Assembly: GCF_017308975.1 (NCBI RefSeq)
Contig: NZ_JADWPD010000011.1
Span: forward strand, 124,001-188,000
Length of the DNA stretch: 64,000 bases
Origin: Amycolatopsis sp. MtRt-6
Lineage (GTDB): Bacteria; Actinomycetota; Actinomycetes; Mycobacteriales; Pseudonocardiaceae
Direction of reading: 5' to 3'
Shown: piece by piece, positions 1 to 8,660 of the stretch
How positions within the stretch are numbered: the stretch's first letter is position 1
Layout of the letters: each line of letters begins with the position of its first letter
Program-made: the position numbers and the translations under genes
Notes under the pieces: model-generated
Databases searched by the model: none
What the model saw: only the letters and a program-made list of their open reading frames with translations
Told to the model about the DNA's origin: nothing

Positions 1-396
1 GCGCATCGTCCTACCCTTCGTCTCCCTTCCCGGCCCGGCCCGGCCGAGGGCGTCACCACTTGGACGCATCAGGAGGCCGAATCCGTCGCGGGTGCGCCGC
101 AGATCACCCGTCCGGGCTCTTCGGCCCCCGTCTCCACCCGTGACCACCCGCGACGCGCAACTGACCGGCGCGCCCCGCGGAGCCCACGCCTCCATACTGC
201 GCGGTTTAGTCGCCGGGCGATAGCACCGTCGCACGGATGTCGAACGTGGTGTCGGGCGGCCCCCTGCCGGCACAACCCCGGCTAGCTCGGGGTTGTGCGT
301 TCCGTACTCACCGGTAAGCGGAGTGTGGTTGTCCAGGACCACCCGTTTGCAGGCGCCTGAAAGTCGTACGCTAAAGTTCACCACAACACCGCGAGC
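1..396. other. Gene-free stretch upstream of tRNA-Val
   Basis: No convincing protein-coding gene is seen; the short ORFs lack recognisable domains or plausible ribosome sites. It holds a GC-rich hairpin (270-298, listed separately) and, just before the tRNA, weak promoter-like boxes: TTGCAG at 347-352 and TACGCT at 367-372 or TAAAGT at 372-377. The spacing fits neither pair well, so the tRNA promoter is not firmly placed. Confidence 0.5.
270..298. terminator. Hairpin, probable terminator of an upstream gene
   Basis: An 11-bp perfect stem (270-280 with 288-298, GCACAACCCCG and its complement) closes a 7-nt loop. There is no T-tract, which is usual for actinobacterial terminators. It lies about 100 bp upstream of the tRNA and most likely ends transcription from a gene before the window. 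Confidence 0.5.
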
Positions 397-468
397 GGGC
401 GATTAGCTCAGCGGGAGAGCGCTTCGTTCACACCGAAGAGGTCACTGGTTCGATCCCAGTATCGCCCA
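397..468 (+). tRNA. tRNA-Val (anticodon CAC)
   Basis: A full cloverleaf can be drawn. The acceptor stem pairs 397-403 with 461-467, the anticodon stem 422-426 with 434-438, and the T stem 444-448 with 456-460 around TTCGATC. The anticodon loop TTCACAC (427-433) puts CAC at 429-431, which reads the GUG valine codon. The discriminator base is A468. The 3' CCA is not encoded (genomic CCC follows), so it must be added enzymatically. Confidence 0.95.
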
Positions 469-476
469 CCCGATCG

Positions 477-521
477 CCAAGAGAGCCCTGTCTGCGGAAA
501 GCGCAGACAGGGCTCTCTTGG
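477..521 (+). terminator. Strong terminator hairpin after tRNA-Val
   Basis: A 20-bp perfect stem (477-496 with 502-521) with a 5-nt loop GAAAG starts eight bases after the tRNA. Stem length and position make it the terminator of the tRNA transcript, although no U-tract follows. Confidence 0.85.
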
Positions 522-529
522 CGTGTCCT

Positions 530-574
530 GTGGGGGCCGAGCCCCCACGCCCCGTCCGGGGGCAAGCCCCCGGA
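530..574. repeat. GC-rich double-hairpin intergenic repeat
   Basis: Two short hairpins stand side by side: GTGGGGGC/GCCCCCAC (530-537 with 541-548) and TCCGGGGGC/GCCCCCGGA (555-563 with 566-574). A related element with the same TGTGGGGG, GAGCCCCC and AGCCCCCGGA blocks lies at 40453-40502 inside a decayed regulator. The two copies suggest a dispersed small repeat family; whether it is mobile cannot be told from this window. Confidence 0.6.
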
Positions 575-1283
575 CCCCCCAGGTTGGGTCGCCTTTTTGA
601 GGCAAAGCTCGGCAAGTGCGTGGTCGCGTCGCAAAAACGGAGTGAACGATCCGTTCGGGTCATGCGTATCAGCTTGCGAGAGTGGTTCGCGCCCCCCGCC
701 GCCCGGGCCCGCTGGAACCGCCTTCGAACGCTGTCGCTGCGGCCGCTTTTTGTCGAACGCCGTCCCTTCGGGAGGTCCGATGTGATTCTCGGCACGTCGT
801 GCCCCTTCGATGCGGTTCGACGTGTGACAAAAGCCGGTGTGCGTGACGTGGTGACGGCGAATGTCACCGTCGGTGGCGACCGGGTCCGCGAGCCGGCGTC
901 CGCAGCTCCGGCTGGTCCACTGTGGACCTTCTTGATCGGGAGTGTCCACAGTAGATTCCACGGGGGTCGGCTGGGCCGTTTGGCGGTGCTTGGTCCACCC
1001 GGGTGCGGGCATCGCCCTGTTCGTTACTCAACGTAATTTTCACGGGGATACGCCCTATTACGCATCGTCATCATCTTGTTATGTTCCGGCCATTTTCTGG
1101 CCGGGAAGTCCCGCAGGATGTGGCTGGAAATCCTTGTAACACTGCCGAGACAGCCGCCGATAACTTGCCGTGTGATGCCTCCGCGGGCGCCGCGCGACTA
1201 CCGAGATGTAGTGACTCTCCGAAATCGTTTTCGGTGACGCTGCGTGCCTGCGGCTCAACTCGATCCAGTTCCCGGGAGGTCAG
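575..1283. other. Gene-free stretch with the leader of the sugar transferase gene
   Basis: About 700 bp without a gene I can support. Long ORFs cross 575-1012 on both strands, but none has a recognisable domain. Part of the region (about 590-680 and 1030-1250) is more AT-rich than its surroundings. A GGTCCACTGTGGACC palindrome sits at 914-928. The AT-rich part before 1284 probably carries the promoter and a long leader of the downstream gene; a small CCGAAA/TTTCGG inverted repeat lies near 1219-1234. Confidence 0.4.
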
Positions 1284-2807
1284 ATGGAAGAGTCGGTGCG
1301 GCCTTCGTACACGGTGAGCCAGCCACCGCCGCACATCGACCTCCAGGCCATCCCGCGTCCCGCCAAGCGGGACGACCGACCCGGCGACGCCGGGGACCCG
1401 GCCGCCAAGGCGTGGCCCGCGGCCTGGGAAGCGCGGTACAGAGCCTGGGTCATCGGCAGCGACGTCTTCATCACGCTGCTGGTGATCGCGATCAGCGCGT
1501 TCGTCATCGATCGCGTTGCCCCCCATGACATGCACGCCTTCGGCACGATCCTCGCGGTGTTCGTCTCGCTGCCCGCCAGCCGGGCCTGGAGCCCGCGCGT
1601 GCTCGGCGAAGGCGCGGAGGAGTACCGCACCCTCGGCCGCGGCTTCATCACCGCCGCCGTCCTGGTCGCCCTCGGCGGCCTGCTGTTCGGCGCGCTCGAG
1701 GTCCAGGTCTGGGTGTTCGTCGTCGTCCCGGCCATCGCGCTGGTCGCCTTCCCGCAGCGCTACCTGCTGCGCCAGGTCCTGCACCGCAAGCGCGCCAGGG
1801 GACTCTGCCTGCTGCCGGTGATGGCGGCCGGCAGCCCGGAAACCGTCGCCGACCTGATCGCCCGCACCCGCTCGGAAGCCCACGTCGGCTGGCGCGTCGA
1901 AGCCGCCTGCACGTTCAACGGCCACGGCGCCGACCGCGACAGCGGCGAGATCGACGGCGTCCCGGTGGTCGGGCGGCTGGACGAGCTTTCCCGGCACGTG
2001 CGGCGCGGCGGCTACCGCGTCGTGGCGATCACCGCCGACCAGTACTGGACGCCGAAACGGCTGCAGCGGCTGGCCTGGGACATGGAAGGCACCGGCGCGG
2101 AGATGGTCGTGGCGCCCGTGCTGATGGAGGTCGCCGGGCCCCGGCTGAACGTCACCGGCGTGCTCGGCATGCCGCTGCTGCGGGTCACCGCGCCCATGTT
2201 CACCGGCGGCCGCCGGGTGGTGAAGGAGATCGTCGACCGCTTCGGCTCGGCGCTGCTGCTCACCCTGCTCTCCCCGGTGCTGGTGGCGATCGCCGTCGCG
2301 ATCAAGCTGAACGACCGCGGCCCGGTCATCTACCGCCAGCGCCGCGTCGGCCGCGACGGCGCGACGTTCACCATGCTCAAGTTCCGGACGATGGTCACCA
2401 ACGCCGACGAAATCCGGAAGACCCTGGAGCAGGACAACGAAGGCGCGGGCCCGCTCTTCAAGATGAAGCACGACCCGCGTATCACCCGCGTGGGTGGTTT
2501 CCTGCGCCGGTATTCGCTCGACGAGGTGCCGCAGCTGTTCAACGTCCTGGCCGGGAAGATGTCGCTCGTCGGGCCGCGGCCGCCGCTGCCGGAGGAAACC
2601 GCGCAGTACGCGCCCGACGCCCGCCGCCGGCTGCTCGTCAAGCCGGGCCTCACCGGCCTCTGGCAGGTCAGCGGCCGCAGCGACCTCACGTGGGCGGAGA
2701 GCATCCGGCTCGACCTGCGCTACGTCGAGGACTGGTCGCTCGCCCTGGACCTGGTGATCCTCTGGAAGACGTTCCGCGCGGTGATGGGCGGGCAGGGCGC
2801 CTACTGA
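1284..2807 (+). CDS. Polyprenyl-phosphate sugar-1-phosphate transferase (WcaJ/CpsE type)
   Basis: This membrane enzyme would move a hexose-1-phosphate from a nucleotide sugar onto undecaprenyl phosphate, the first step of an exopolysaccharide or cell-surface glycan. The 507-aa protein has hydrophobic segments in its first 165 residues, a soluble middle part, and another membrane segment before a C-terminal bacterial sugar transferase domain. That domain shows KFRTM, YSLDEVPQLFN (the catalytic Asp-Glu pair), SLVGPRPPLPEE and KPGLTGLWQVSGRSDLTW. ATG 1284 is preceded by GGGAGG at 1272-1277. It stands alone with a terminator at 2831-2870, so the glycan it initiates cannot be inferred from neighbours. 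Length and architecture are typical of the family. Confidence 0.9.
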   Translation: MEESVRPSYTVSQPPPHIDLQAIPRPAKRDDRPGDAGDPAAKAWPAAWEARYRAWVIGSDVFITLLVIAISAFVIDRVAPHDMHAFGTILAVFVSLPASRAWSPRVLGEGAEEYRTLGRGFITAAVLVALGGLLFGALEVQVWVFVVVPAIALVAFPQRYLLRQVLHRKRARGLCLLPVMAAGSPETVADLIARTRSEAHVGWRVEAACTFNGHGADRDSGEIDGVPVVGRLDELSRHVRRGGYRVVAITADQYWTPKRLQRLAWDMEGTGAEMVVAPVLMEVAGPRLNVTGVLGMPLLRVTAPMFTGGRRVVKEIVDRFGSALLLTLLSPVLVAIAVAIKLNDRGPVIYRQRRVGRDGATFTMLKFRTMVTNADEIRKTLEQDNEGAGPLFKMKHDPRITRVGGFLRRYSLDEVPQLFNVLAGKMSLVGPRPPLPEETAQYAPDARRRLLVKPGLTGLWQVSGRSDLTWAESIRLDLRYVEDWSLALDLVILWKTFRAVMGGQGAY

Positions 2808-2830
2808 CCCGTCTCCGCCGCGCCGCGCGC

Positions 2831-2870
2831 CACGGCCGCCGATTCCCGCCGCGGGGAGCCGGCGGCCGTG
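2831..2870 (+). terminator. Terminator of the sugar transferase gene
   Basis: An 11-bp perfect stem, CACGGCCGCCG (2831-2841) with its complement at 2860-2870, starts 23 bp after the stop codon. The rest of the 311-bp gap up to 3118 shows no gene, only the operator-like repeat at 3046-3074. Confidence 0.65.
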
Positions 2871-3045
2871 CTCGTTTCCGGGTCGCGCCCGCTGCAGCGC
2901 GCTACCGGCCACGGCCGCGGGGGTCGTCGGACGGCCCGCGCACCGCTGAGTGCCCCAGAGGTCTGCACCTGTCCGGGTGATCCGGAATGCGCCTGCTCGC
3001 CCGGATTACCGGCAGGCCTGTGGGCCACATCACCGCCGATGGGTA

Positions 3046-3074
3046 GTTGAGCGCGAAATAGTTCAACGCTCAAC
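3046..3074 (+). promoter_or_regulatory. Candidate operator upstream of the nitroreductase gene
   Basis: GTTGAGCG (3046-3053) and CGCTCAAC (3067-3074) form an 8-bp inverted repeat with a further GTTCAAC between them (3061-3067). The MarR gene at 6507 has TTGAGTGTTCAA in its own promoter, so the TTGAG and GTTCAAC half-sites are shared. Control of the nitroreductase by that MarR protein is an inference from the shared motif. Confidence 0.45.
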
Positions 3075-3118
3075 CTGGTTGCACGGGATACCGACCCAAC
3101 GGAAGGAAGCACAGCCCC

Positions 3119-3733
3119 ATGACCACCTTTGCCGAGCAGACCGAGGCCCTCGAGCTCCCCGCGGACGTCCAGAACCTGCTGTTCCGCGAGGCGCGCACGG
3201 CCAACAGTTTCAGCTCCGAGCCGGTGACCGAGGAGCAGGTCCGCGCGATCTACGACCTCGTCAAGTGGGCCCCGACGTCGATGAACACCCAGCCGCTGCG
3301 CGCGCTGGTGCTCCGGACCGCCGAGGCGAAGGCCCGCCTGCTCCCGCACCTGTCCCCGGGCAACCGGGACAAGACCGAAGCCGCTCCGCTGACCGTGGTG
3401 CTCGCCGCGGACGTCGACTTCCACGAAAACATCCCCCAGGTGTTCCCGCACAACCCGGGGGTCAAGGACAACTTCGCCGACGAGCAGGGCCGAGTCGAGT
3501 TCGCCAAGCTCAACTCGCTGCTGCAGGTCGGCTACTTCATCATCGGCGTCCGCGCCGCCGGCCTGGCCGCCGGCCCGATGACCGGCTTCGACGCCCAAGG
3601 TGTCGACGACGAGTTCTTCGCGGACAAGAAGTGGCGCTCGCTGGTCGTCGTCAACGTCGGCAAGCCGGGCGAGAACCCGTGGTTCGACCGCCTGCCGCGG
3701 CTGGATTTCGACCAGGTCGTCGAGACCCTCTGA
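3119..3733 (+). CDS. RutE-like nitroreductase family oxidoreductase (malonic semialdehyde reductase type)
   Basis: FMN-dependent NAD(P)H oxidoreductase of the HadB/RutE branch of the nitroreductase fold. In the pyrimidine-degrading Rut pathway this family reduces malonic semialdehyde to 3-hydroxypropionate, but no other rut genes are nearby, so the substrate is open. The 204-aa protein begins with the typical [12 protein letters not shown] segment, followed by [12 protein letters not shown] (FMN phosphate region) and a C-terminal [19 protein letters not shown] 3119 follows GGAAGGAAG at 3101-3109. It is monocistronic, with its own terminator at 3741-3778 and an inverted-repeat operator candidate upstream. 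Confidence 0.85.
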   Translation: MTTFAEQTEALELPADVQNLLFREARTANSFSSEPVTEEQVRAIYDLVKWAPTSMNTQPLRALVLRTAEAKARLLPHLSPGNRDKTEAAPLTVVLAADVDFHENIPQVFPHNPGVKDNFADEQGRVEFAKLNSLLQVGYFIIGVRAAGLAAGPMTGFDAQGVDDEFFADKKWRSLVVVNVGKPGENPWFDRLPRLDFDQVVETL

Positions 3734-3740
3734 CCACGAT

Positions 3741-3778
3741 CGGACGGGCCGCCTCCGGAGCCGGGGGCGGCCCGTCCG
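3741..3778 (+). terminator. Terminator of the nitroreductase gene
   Basis: A 13-bp perfect stem (3741-3753 with 3766-3778) with a 12-nt loop begins 7 bp after the stop codon. It separates this gene from thrS. Confidence 0.75.
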
Positions 3779-3866
3779 GCGTTCGCCCAACGCGCGTGAG
3801 GCGCGCGAGCGCAGCCGACTAGCATCGACGACGTCATCTTTGTCACTCCAGCTTGAGGAGCCGATC

Positions 3867-5894
3867 GTGTCGCAGTCGCCCCCCGTTTCCCCCGTGGCCG
3901 CCTCCCGCGTGGTGGTACCGGCGGGCACTACGGCGGGCGCGGCGGTCCGCGAGGCCGGTCTGCCGACGAAGGGCGAGGACACGATCGTCGTGGTCCGCGA
4001 CGCCGACGGGAAGCTCCGCGATCTCGCCTGGGCACCGGAAGCCGACGCCGAGGTGGAGCCGGTCGCCGCGAACACCGACGACGGCCGCAGTGTCATCCGC
4101 CATTCGGCGGCGCACGTGCTCGCCCAGGCCGTCCAGCAGCAGTTCCCGGATGCCAAGCTGGGCATCGGCCCGCCGGTCAAGGACGGCTTCTACTACGACT
4201 TCGCGGTCGACAAGCCGTTCACCCCGGAGGACCTGCAGGCGCTCGAAAGGCGCATGAAGCAGATCGTCAAGGGCGCCCAGCAGTTCTCGCGGCGCGTTTT
4301 CGACTCCGTCGACGAGGCGAAGAAGGAGCTCGCGGACGAGCCGTTCAAGCTCGAGCTCGTCGACCTCAAGTCCGAAGTGGACACCTCCGAGGTGATGGAG
4401 GTGGGCGAGGGCGAGCTCACCATCTACGACAATCTCGACCCGCGCACCAAGGAACGTGTCTGGAGTGACCTCTGCCGCGGCCCGCACGTGCCGACGACGA
4501 AGTTCATCCCGGCGTTCAAGCTGACCCGCGTCGCCGCCGCGTACTGGCGGGGGAGCGAGAAGAACCCGCAGCTGCAGCGGATCTACGGCACGGCGTGGGA
4601 GTCGGCCGAGGCGCAGGACGCCCATCTCGAGCGCATCGCCGAGGCCGAGCGCCGCGACCACCGCAAGCTCGGCGCCGAGCTGGACCTGTTCTCCTTCCCC
4701 GAGGAGATCGGCTCCGGCCTGCCGGTGTTCCACCCGAAGGGCGGCATCATCCGCCGCGAGCTGGAGAACTACTCGCGCCGCCGCCACGAGGAGGCCGGCT
4801 ACGAGTTCGTGAACACGCCGCACATCAGCAAGGGCGAGCTGTTCCACACCTCCGGCCACCTGCCCTACTACGCGGACACGATGTTCCCGCCGGTGCAGTT
4901 CGACGAGGAGAGCTACTACCTCAAGGCCATGAACTGCCCGATGCACAACCTGATCTTCCGCTCGCGCGGGCGGTCCTACCGCGAGCTGCCGCTGCGGCTG
5001 TTCGAGTTCGGCACCGTCTACCGCTACGAGAAGTCCGGCGTGGTGCACGGCCTCACCCGCGTGCGCGGCCTGACGATGGACGACTCGCACATCTACTGCA
5101 CCAAGGAGCAGATGCCGGGCGAGCTCAAGTCGCTGCTCAAGTTCGTCCTCGACCTGCTCGCCGACTACGGCCTTTCCGACTTCTACCTCGAGCTGTCCAC
5201 CCGCGGTGACTCCGACAAGTTCATCGGCGAGGACTGGGAGTGGGAGGAGGCCACCGAGACGCTGCGGCAGGCCGCGATCGACTCCGGCCTCGAGCTGGTC
5301 CCGGACCCGGGCGGCGCGGCGTTCTACGGCCCGAAGATCTCGGTGCAGGCCAAGGACGCCATCGGCCGCACCTGGCAGATGTCGACCATCCAGCTGGACT
5401 TCAACCAGAACAAGCGGTTCGAGCTCGAGTACACCGCGCCGGACGGCTCGCGCCAGCGGCCGGTGATGATCCACCGCGCGCTGTTCGGCTCGATCGAGCG
5501 CTTCTTCGGCGTGCTGACCGAGCACTACGCGGGCGCGTTCCCGGCGTGGCTCTCGCCGGTGCAGGTGGTCGGCATCCCGATCACCGCCGACCAGGTCGAG
5601 TACCTGCAGGACGTCGAGAAGGCGTTGCGCGCCAAGGGCATCCGCGCCGAGGTCGACGCGAGCGACGACCGGATGCAGAAGAAGATCCGCACGCACACCA
5701 CGCAGAAGGTGCCGTTCATGCTGCTGGCCGGCGCCAAGGACGTCGAGGCGGGCGCGGTGTCGTTCCGCTTCCGCGACGGCGGCCAGATCAACGGCGTCCC
5801 GGTGGCGAAGGCGGTCGAGGCGATCGCGTCGTGGGTCGAGCGCCGCGAAAACGCGTCGCCGTCGGCCGAGGCGCTGGAGACGGTCGTTCGGTGA
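3867..5894 (+). CDS. thrS: Threonyl-tRNA synthetase
   Basis: Class II aminoacyl-tRNA synthetase that charges tRNA-Thr in the cytoplasm. The 675-aa protein has an N-terminal TGS domain, an [10 protein letters not shown] editing-type second domain, a catalytic core with the zinc-binding Cys in MNCPMHN and motif 3 in [13 protein letters not shown], and a C-terminal anticodon-binding domain from about residue 560. The reading frame is open further upstream, but GTG 3867 with GAGGAG at 3855-3860 gives the best site and a family-like N-terminus. The stop overlaps the start of the HIT gene (GTGA), so the two are translationally coupled, as in M. tuberculosis. No T-box-like leader is visible. Confidence 0.96.
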   Translation: MSQSPPVSPVAASRVVVPAGTTAGAAVREAGLPTKGEDTIVVVRDADGKLRDLAWAPEADAEVEPVAANTDDGRSVIRHSAAHVLAQAVQQQFPDAKLGIGPPVKDGFYYDFAVDKPFTPEDLQALERRMKQIVKGAQQFSRRVFDSVDEAKKELADEPFKLELVDLKSEVDTSEVMEVGEGELTIYDNLDPRTKERVWSDLCRGPHVPTTKFIPAFKLTRVAAAYWRGSEKNPQLQRIYGTAWESAEAQDAHLERIAEAERRDHRKLGAELDLFSFPEEIGSGLPVFHPKGGIIRRELENYSRRRHEEAGYEFVNTPHISKGELFHTSGHLPYYADTMFPPVQFDEESYYLKAMNCPMHNLIFRSRGRSYRELPLRLFEFGTVYRYEKSGVVHGLTRVRGLTMDDSHIYCTKEQMPGELKSLLKFVLDLLADYGLSDFYLELSTRGDSDKFIGEDWEWEEATETLRQAAIDSGLELVPDPGGAAFYGPKISVQAKDAIGRTWQMSTIQLDFNQNKRFELEYTAPDGSRQRPVMIHRALFGSIERFFGVLTEHYAGAFPAWLSPVQVVGIPITADQVEYLQDVEKALRAKGIRAEVDASDDRMQKKIRTHTTQKVPFMLLAGAKDVEAGAVSFRFRDGGQINGVPVAKAVEAIASWVERRENASPSAEALETVVR

Positions 5895-6433
5895 GCGATG
5901 GTCCCGAGCTCGTCGAACAGCAGGGCGTCGGGGTCCAGGACGCGTTCCAGCGCCTCTGGACCCCGCACCGGATGGCCTACATCAAGGGCCAGGACAAGCC
6001 GGACGGCGACGACGAACCCGGCTGCCCGTTCTGCCGCATCCCTTCGCTGGACGACAAAACCGGCCTGGTCGTCGCCCGCGGCGGCGTCGTCTTCGCGGTG
6101 CTGAACCTGTACCCGTACAACCCGGGGCACCTGATGGTGGTGCCGTACCGGCACGTCGCGGACTACACCGACCTGACGGTCGAGGAGACGCGCGAGGTCG
6201 CCGAGTTCACGCAGCACGCGATGAAGGTGATCCGCGCGGTCTCCGGCGCGCACGGGTTCAACATCGGCCTGAACCAGGGCCACATCGCGGGCGCGGGCAT
6301 CGCGGCGCACCTGCACCAGCACCTGGTGCCGCGGTGGGGCGGGGACGCCAACTTCATGCCGATCATCGGCCAGACGAAGGTGCTGCCACAGCTGCTGGGG
6401 GAGACGAGGGACCTGCTCGCCGACGCCTGGTGA
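5891..6433 (+). CDS. HIT-family hydrolase/phosphorylase (Ap4A-type)
   Basis: Histidine-triad protein expected to act on dinucleoside polyphosphates such as Ap4A, a by-product of aminoacyl-tRNA synthetases; the M. tuberculosis gene in this position (Rv2613c) is an Ap4A phosphorylase. The 180-aa protein contains a CPFCRI zinc-type motif near residue 47, [12 protein letters not shown], and the triad [13 protein letters not shown] 5891 overlaps the thrS stop by four bases. Coupling to a tRNA synthetase gene fits a role in clearing Ap4A, but that link is inference. Confidence 0.9.
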   Translation: MSDGPELVEQQGVGVQDAFQRLWTPHRMAYIKGQDKPDGDDEPGCPFCRIPSLDDKTGLVVARGGVVFAVLNLYPYNPGHLMVVPYRHVADYTDLTVEETREVAEFTQHAMKVIRAVSGAHGFNIGLNQGHIAGAGIAAHLHQHLVPRWGGDANFMPIIGQTKVLPQLLGETRDLLADAW

Positions 6434-6472
6434 AATCGTCTGGACCACGGGTGGCGGACGGGCGAAAACTCC

Positions 6473-6506
6473 TGATTGAGTGTTCAACCGAGAGTATGAT
6501 GGGGTT
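6473..6506 (+). promoter_or_regulatory. Promoter and autoregulatory operator of the MarR gene
   Basis: TATGAT at 6495-6500 is followed by exactly six bases and then ATG 6507, so the transcript is probably leaderless. The sequence TTGAGTGTTCAA (6476-6487) is a near-palindrome TTGA-N4-TCAA lying just upstream of the -10 box, where a bound MarR dimer would block RNA polymerase. Its half-sites recur at 3046-3074. Confidence 0.6.
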
Positions 6507-7028
6507 ATGTCCGGAACCCGATGGCTCAGCGATGACGAACAGCGCGTCTGGCGTGAGTTCAACGCGGCCACCCGCATGCTCAGCGCGCACCTCGAAGGGC
6601 AGCTGCAGCACGATTCGGGCATGCCGCACACCTACTACGAGGTCCTCGTCGCCCTCTCGGAAGCGCCCGGCCGCCGGCTGCGGATGAGCGAGCTCGCCGA
6701 CGCGCGCCAGGCGTCGCGCAGCCGCCTTTCGCACGCCGTCGCGCGGCTGGAGGCGAACGGGTGGGTGCGGCGCGAGGCGTGTCCCACCGACAAGCGTGGC
6801 GCCTGGGCGGTGCTGACCGACGCCGGCTTCGCCGCGCTCGAGGCGGCCGCGCCCGGCCACGTCGAGGCCGTCCGCGAAAGCCTGTTCGACCCGCTGACGC
6901 CGGAGCAGGTGACGGCGCTCGGCGAGATCAGCGCGGCCATCCGCCGTCAGCTGTCGCCGAAGTGCGCCGCCGCCGCGGCCGCCGAGGAGGCGCGGGAGCA
7001 CGAGGGCCAGCTCACGAAATCCGGCTGA
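6507..7028 (+). CDS. MarR-family transcriptional regulator
   Basis: Winged-helix dimeric regulator of 173 aa. The core reads MSELADARQASRSRLSHAVARL (recognition helix) followed by the wing VRREACPTDKRGAWAVLTDAG with the family's conserved DKRG turn. N- and C-terminal helices for dimerisation are present. ATG 6507 is chosen because it lies six bases after a TATGAT box; earlier ATG codons at 6496 and 6499 are out of frame. It sits between the HIT gene and pgsA but has its own promoter. Likely targets are itself and, by shared half-sites, the nitroreductase at 3119. The ligand is unknown. Confidence 0.88.
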   Translation: MSGTRWLSDDEQRVWREFNAATRMLSAHLEGQLQHDSGMPHTYYEVLVALSEAPGRRLRMSELADARQASRSRLSHAVARLEANGWVRREACPTDKRGAWAVLTDAGFAALEAAAPGHVEAVRESLFDPLTPEQVTALGEISAAIRRQLSPKCAAAAAAEEAREHEGQLTKSG

Positions 7029-7116
7029 CCCGGGGCGGCGCGTCGGGGCCGTGCACAAGGGTCGATAGGCTGCATTCGCCCACCCGACCCTCGTAGCCAG
7101 GTGCCTCGACGAACCG

Positions 7117-7743
7117 ATGCTCAATATCTTCGCGCGTGCCTCCGTCTCCCGCGTCACCGATCCGATCGGCCAGGCGCTGGTCCGCGCCGGGCTGACCCCG
7201 AACGTGATGACCGTGCTCGGCACCGCCGGCGCGGTGGTCTCCGCACTCGTCTTCTTCCCGAACGACCACCTCCTGTGGGGCACCTTCACGGTGTGGGGCT
7301 TCGCCATGCTCGACATCCTCGACGGCGCCATGGCCCGGGCCCGCGGCTACGGCACCCCGTTCGGCGCGGTGCTCGACGCGACCTGCGACCGCCTGGTCGA
7401 CGGCGCCCTGTTCGCCGCCATCGCCTGGTGGTGCTTCGTCGTCGACGACAACCACCCGGCCGCCGCCGCGGCCCTCCTGTGCCTGGTGCTCGCCCAGGTC
7501 ATCTCCTATGTGAAGGCCCGGGCCGACGCCTCGGGCCTGCCGGTCGACGGCGGGCTCGTCGAGCGCGCCGAGCGGCTGATCATCGCGCTGGTCGGCACCG
7601 GCCTGCACGGCTTCGGCATCCCGTACACCGTGGACGTGACGCTCTGGCTGCTCGCCGCCGGGTCGGTCGTCACACTGCTGCAGCGCTTCGCCGCCGTGGC
7701 GAAGGCGGCCCGCGAGGCCGCCGCCGGGGAGCAACGGGCATGA
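7117..7743 (+). CDS. pgsA: Phosphatidylinositol phosphate synthase
   Basis: CDP-alcohol phosphatidyltransferase that joins CDP-diacylglycerol and inositol-1-phosphate, the actinobacterial route to phosphatidylinositol. The 208-aa integral membrane protein shows the full family signature D66-x2-D69-G-x2-A-R-x8-G-x3-D87-x3-D91. It heads the PIM operon: the stop overlaps the patA start (ATGA), and pimA follows three bases after patA. The gene order matches M. tuberculosis pgsA1-patA-pimA, which supports an inositol substrate over glycerol-phosphate. ATG 7117 is the first start that keeps the usual N-terminus. Confidence 0.94.
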   Translation: MLNIFARASVSRVTDPIGQALVRAGLTPNVMTVLGTAGAVVSALVFFPNDHLLWGTFTVWGFAMLDILDGAMARARGYGTPFGAVLDATCDRLVDGALFAAIAWWCFVVDDNHPAAAAALLCLVLAQVISYVKARADASGLPVDGGLVERAERLIIALVGTGLHGFGIPYTVDVTLWLLAAGSVVTLLQRFAAVAKAAREAAAGEQRA

Positions 7744-8657
7744 GTGCGCTGTCAGAGCGGTTGAGCGCCTTCGGCTACGCGGCCGGGTGGAAGCTCGCCG
7801 GCTGGCTGCCCGCCGGGTTCGGCGGCACGGTCTTCTCGCTCGGCGCGGACCTCGCCGTCCGCCGCGACGGCGGGGGCGTGCGGCAGCTGCGCGCGAACCT
7901 CGCCCGCGTGGTGCCGCAGGCCGACCCGGTCGAGCTCGACGAGCTGACGCGGCGCGCGATGCGCTCGTACGCCCGGTACTGGCACGAGACGTTCCGGTTG
8001 CCGTCGATGGACCACAAGGAGGTCAGCACCAAGGTCGCGGCGTCGATCACCGGCGTGGAGAACCTCGACGCGGCGCTGGCCGAGGGCAACGGCGCGGTGA
8101 TGGCCCTGCCGCACAGCGGGAACTGGGACATCGCCGGCGTCTGGCTGGCCGACTACCTCGGCGGCTTCACGACCGTCGCCGAGCGCCTCAAGCCCGAGTC
8201 GCTCTACCGCCGGTTCGTCGAGTACCGGGAGTCGCTCGGCTTCGAGATCGTGCCGCTGACCGGCGACAGCTCGGCGATGCGCGTGCTGCTGAAACGGCTG
8301 CGCGAGAACAAGGCCGTCTGCCTGGTCGGCGACCGCGACCTCACCACCAGCGGCATCCCGGTGAAGTTCTTCGGCGAGCAGGCCCGGCTGCCCGGCGGCC
8401 CGGCGCGGCTGGCCGCGACGACCGGCGCGGCGCTGATCCCGGCCGGCTGCTGGTTCACCGAGGACGGCTGGCAGATCCGGCTGCACCCGCGCATCCGCGT
8501 CACCGCGCGCGCCGAGGTCCCGGCCGCGACCCAGGCCCTGGCGGACATCTTCGCCGGCGACATCGCCGCGCACCCGGCCGACTGGCACATGCTCCAGAAG
8601 TTCTGGCCTTCCGACCTCGAGGCCGCCGAGCAGGCAAGCCTCGAAGAAGCGAGCTGA
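7740..8657 (+). CDS. patA: Phosphatidylinositol mannoside acyltransferase
   Basis: Acylates the 2-linked mannose of PIM1/PIM2 on the inner membrane face. The 305-aa protein belongs to the HtrB/LpxL-like acyltransferases and carries the HX4D catalytic pair H125/D130 in LPHSGNWD, followed by VCLVGDRDLTTSG and VKFFGEQARLPGGPARLA. ATG 7740 overlaps the pgsA stop, which indicates translational coupling. The position between pgsA and pimA is conserved in mycolic-acid actinobacteria and relatives. Confidence 0.93.
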   Translation: MSALSERLSAFGYAAGWKLAGWLPAGFGGTVFSLGADLAVRRDGGGVRQLRANLARVVPQADPVELDELTRRAMRSYARYWHETFRLPSMDHKEVSTKVAASITGVENLDAALAEGNGAVMALPHSGNWDIAGVWLADYLGGFTTVAERLKPESLYRRFVEYRESLGFEIVPLTGDSSAMRVLLKRLRENKAVCLVGDRDLTTSGIPVKFFGEQARLPGGPARLAATTGAALIPAGCWFTEDGWQIRLHPRIRVTARAEVPAATQALADIFAGDIAAHPADWHMLQKFWPSDLEAAEQASLEEAS

Positions 8658-8660
8658 ACG

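Noticed and set aside
518-1036. A 172-codon plus-strand frame after tRNA-Val
   Set aside because: It starts inside the terminator hairpin, runs through the GC repeat, and has no domain or ribosome site. Kept only as an observation.
3734-3866. T-box riboswitch before thrS
   Set aside because: The 133-bp gap holds only the upstream terminator and a ribosome site; no T-box core or antiterminator is visible.
3843-5696. Long minus-strand frame opposite thrS
   Set aside because: Shadow of thrS with no recognisable motif; thrS shows all class II synthetase landmarks.
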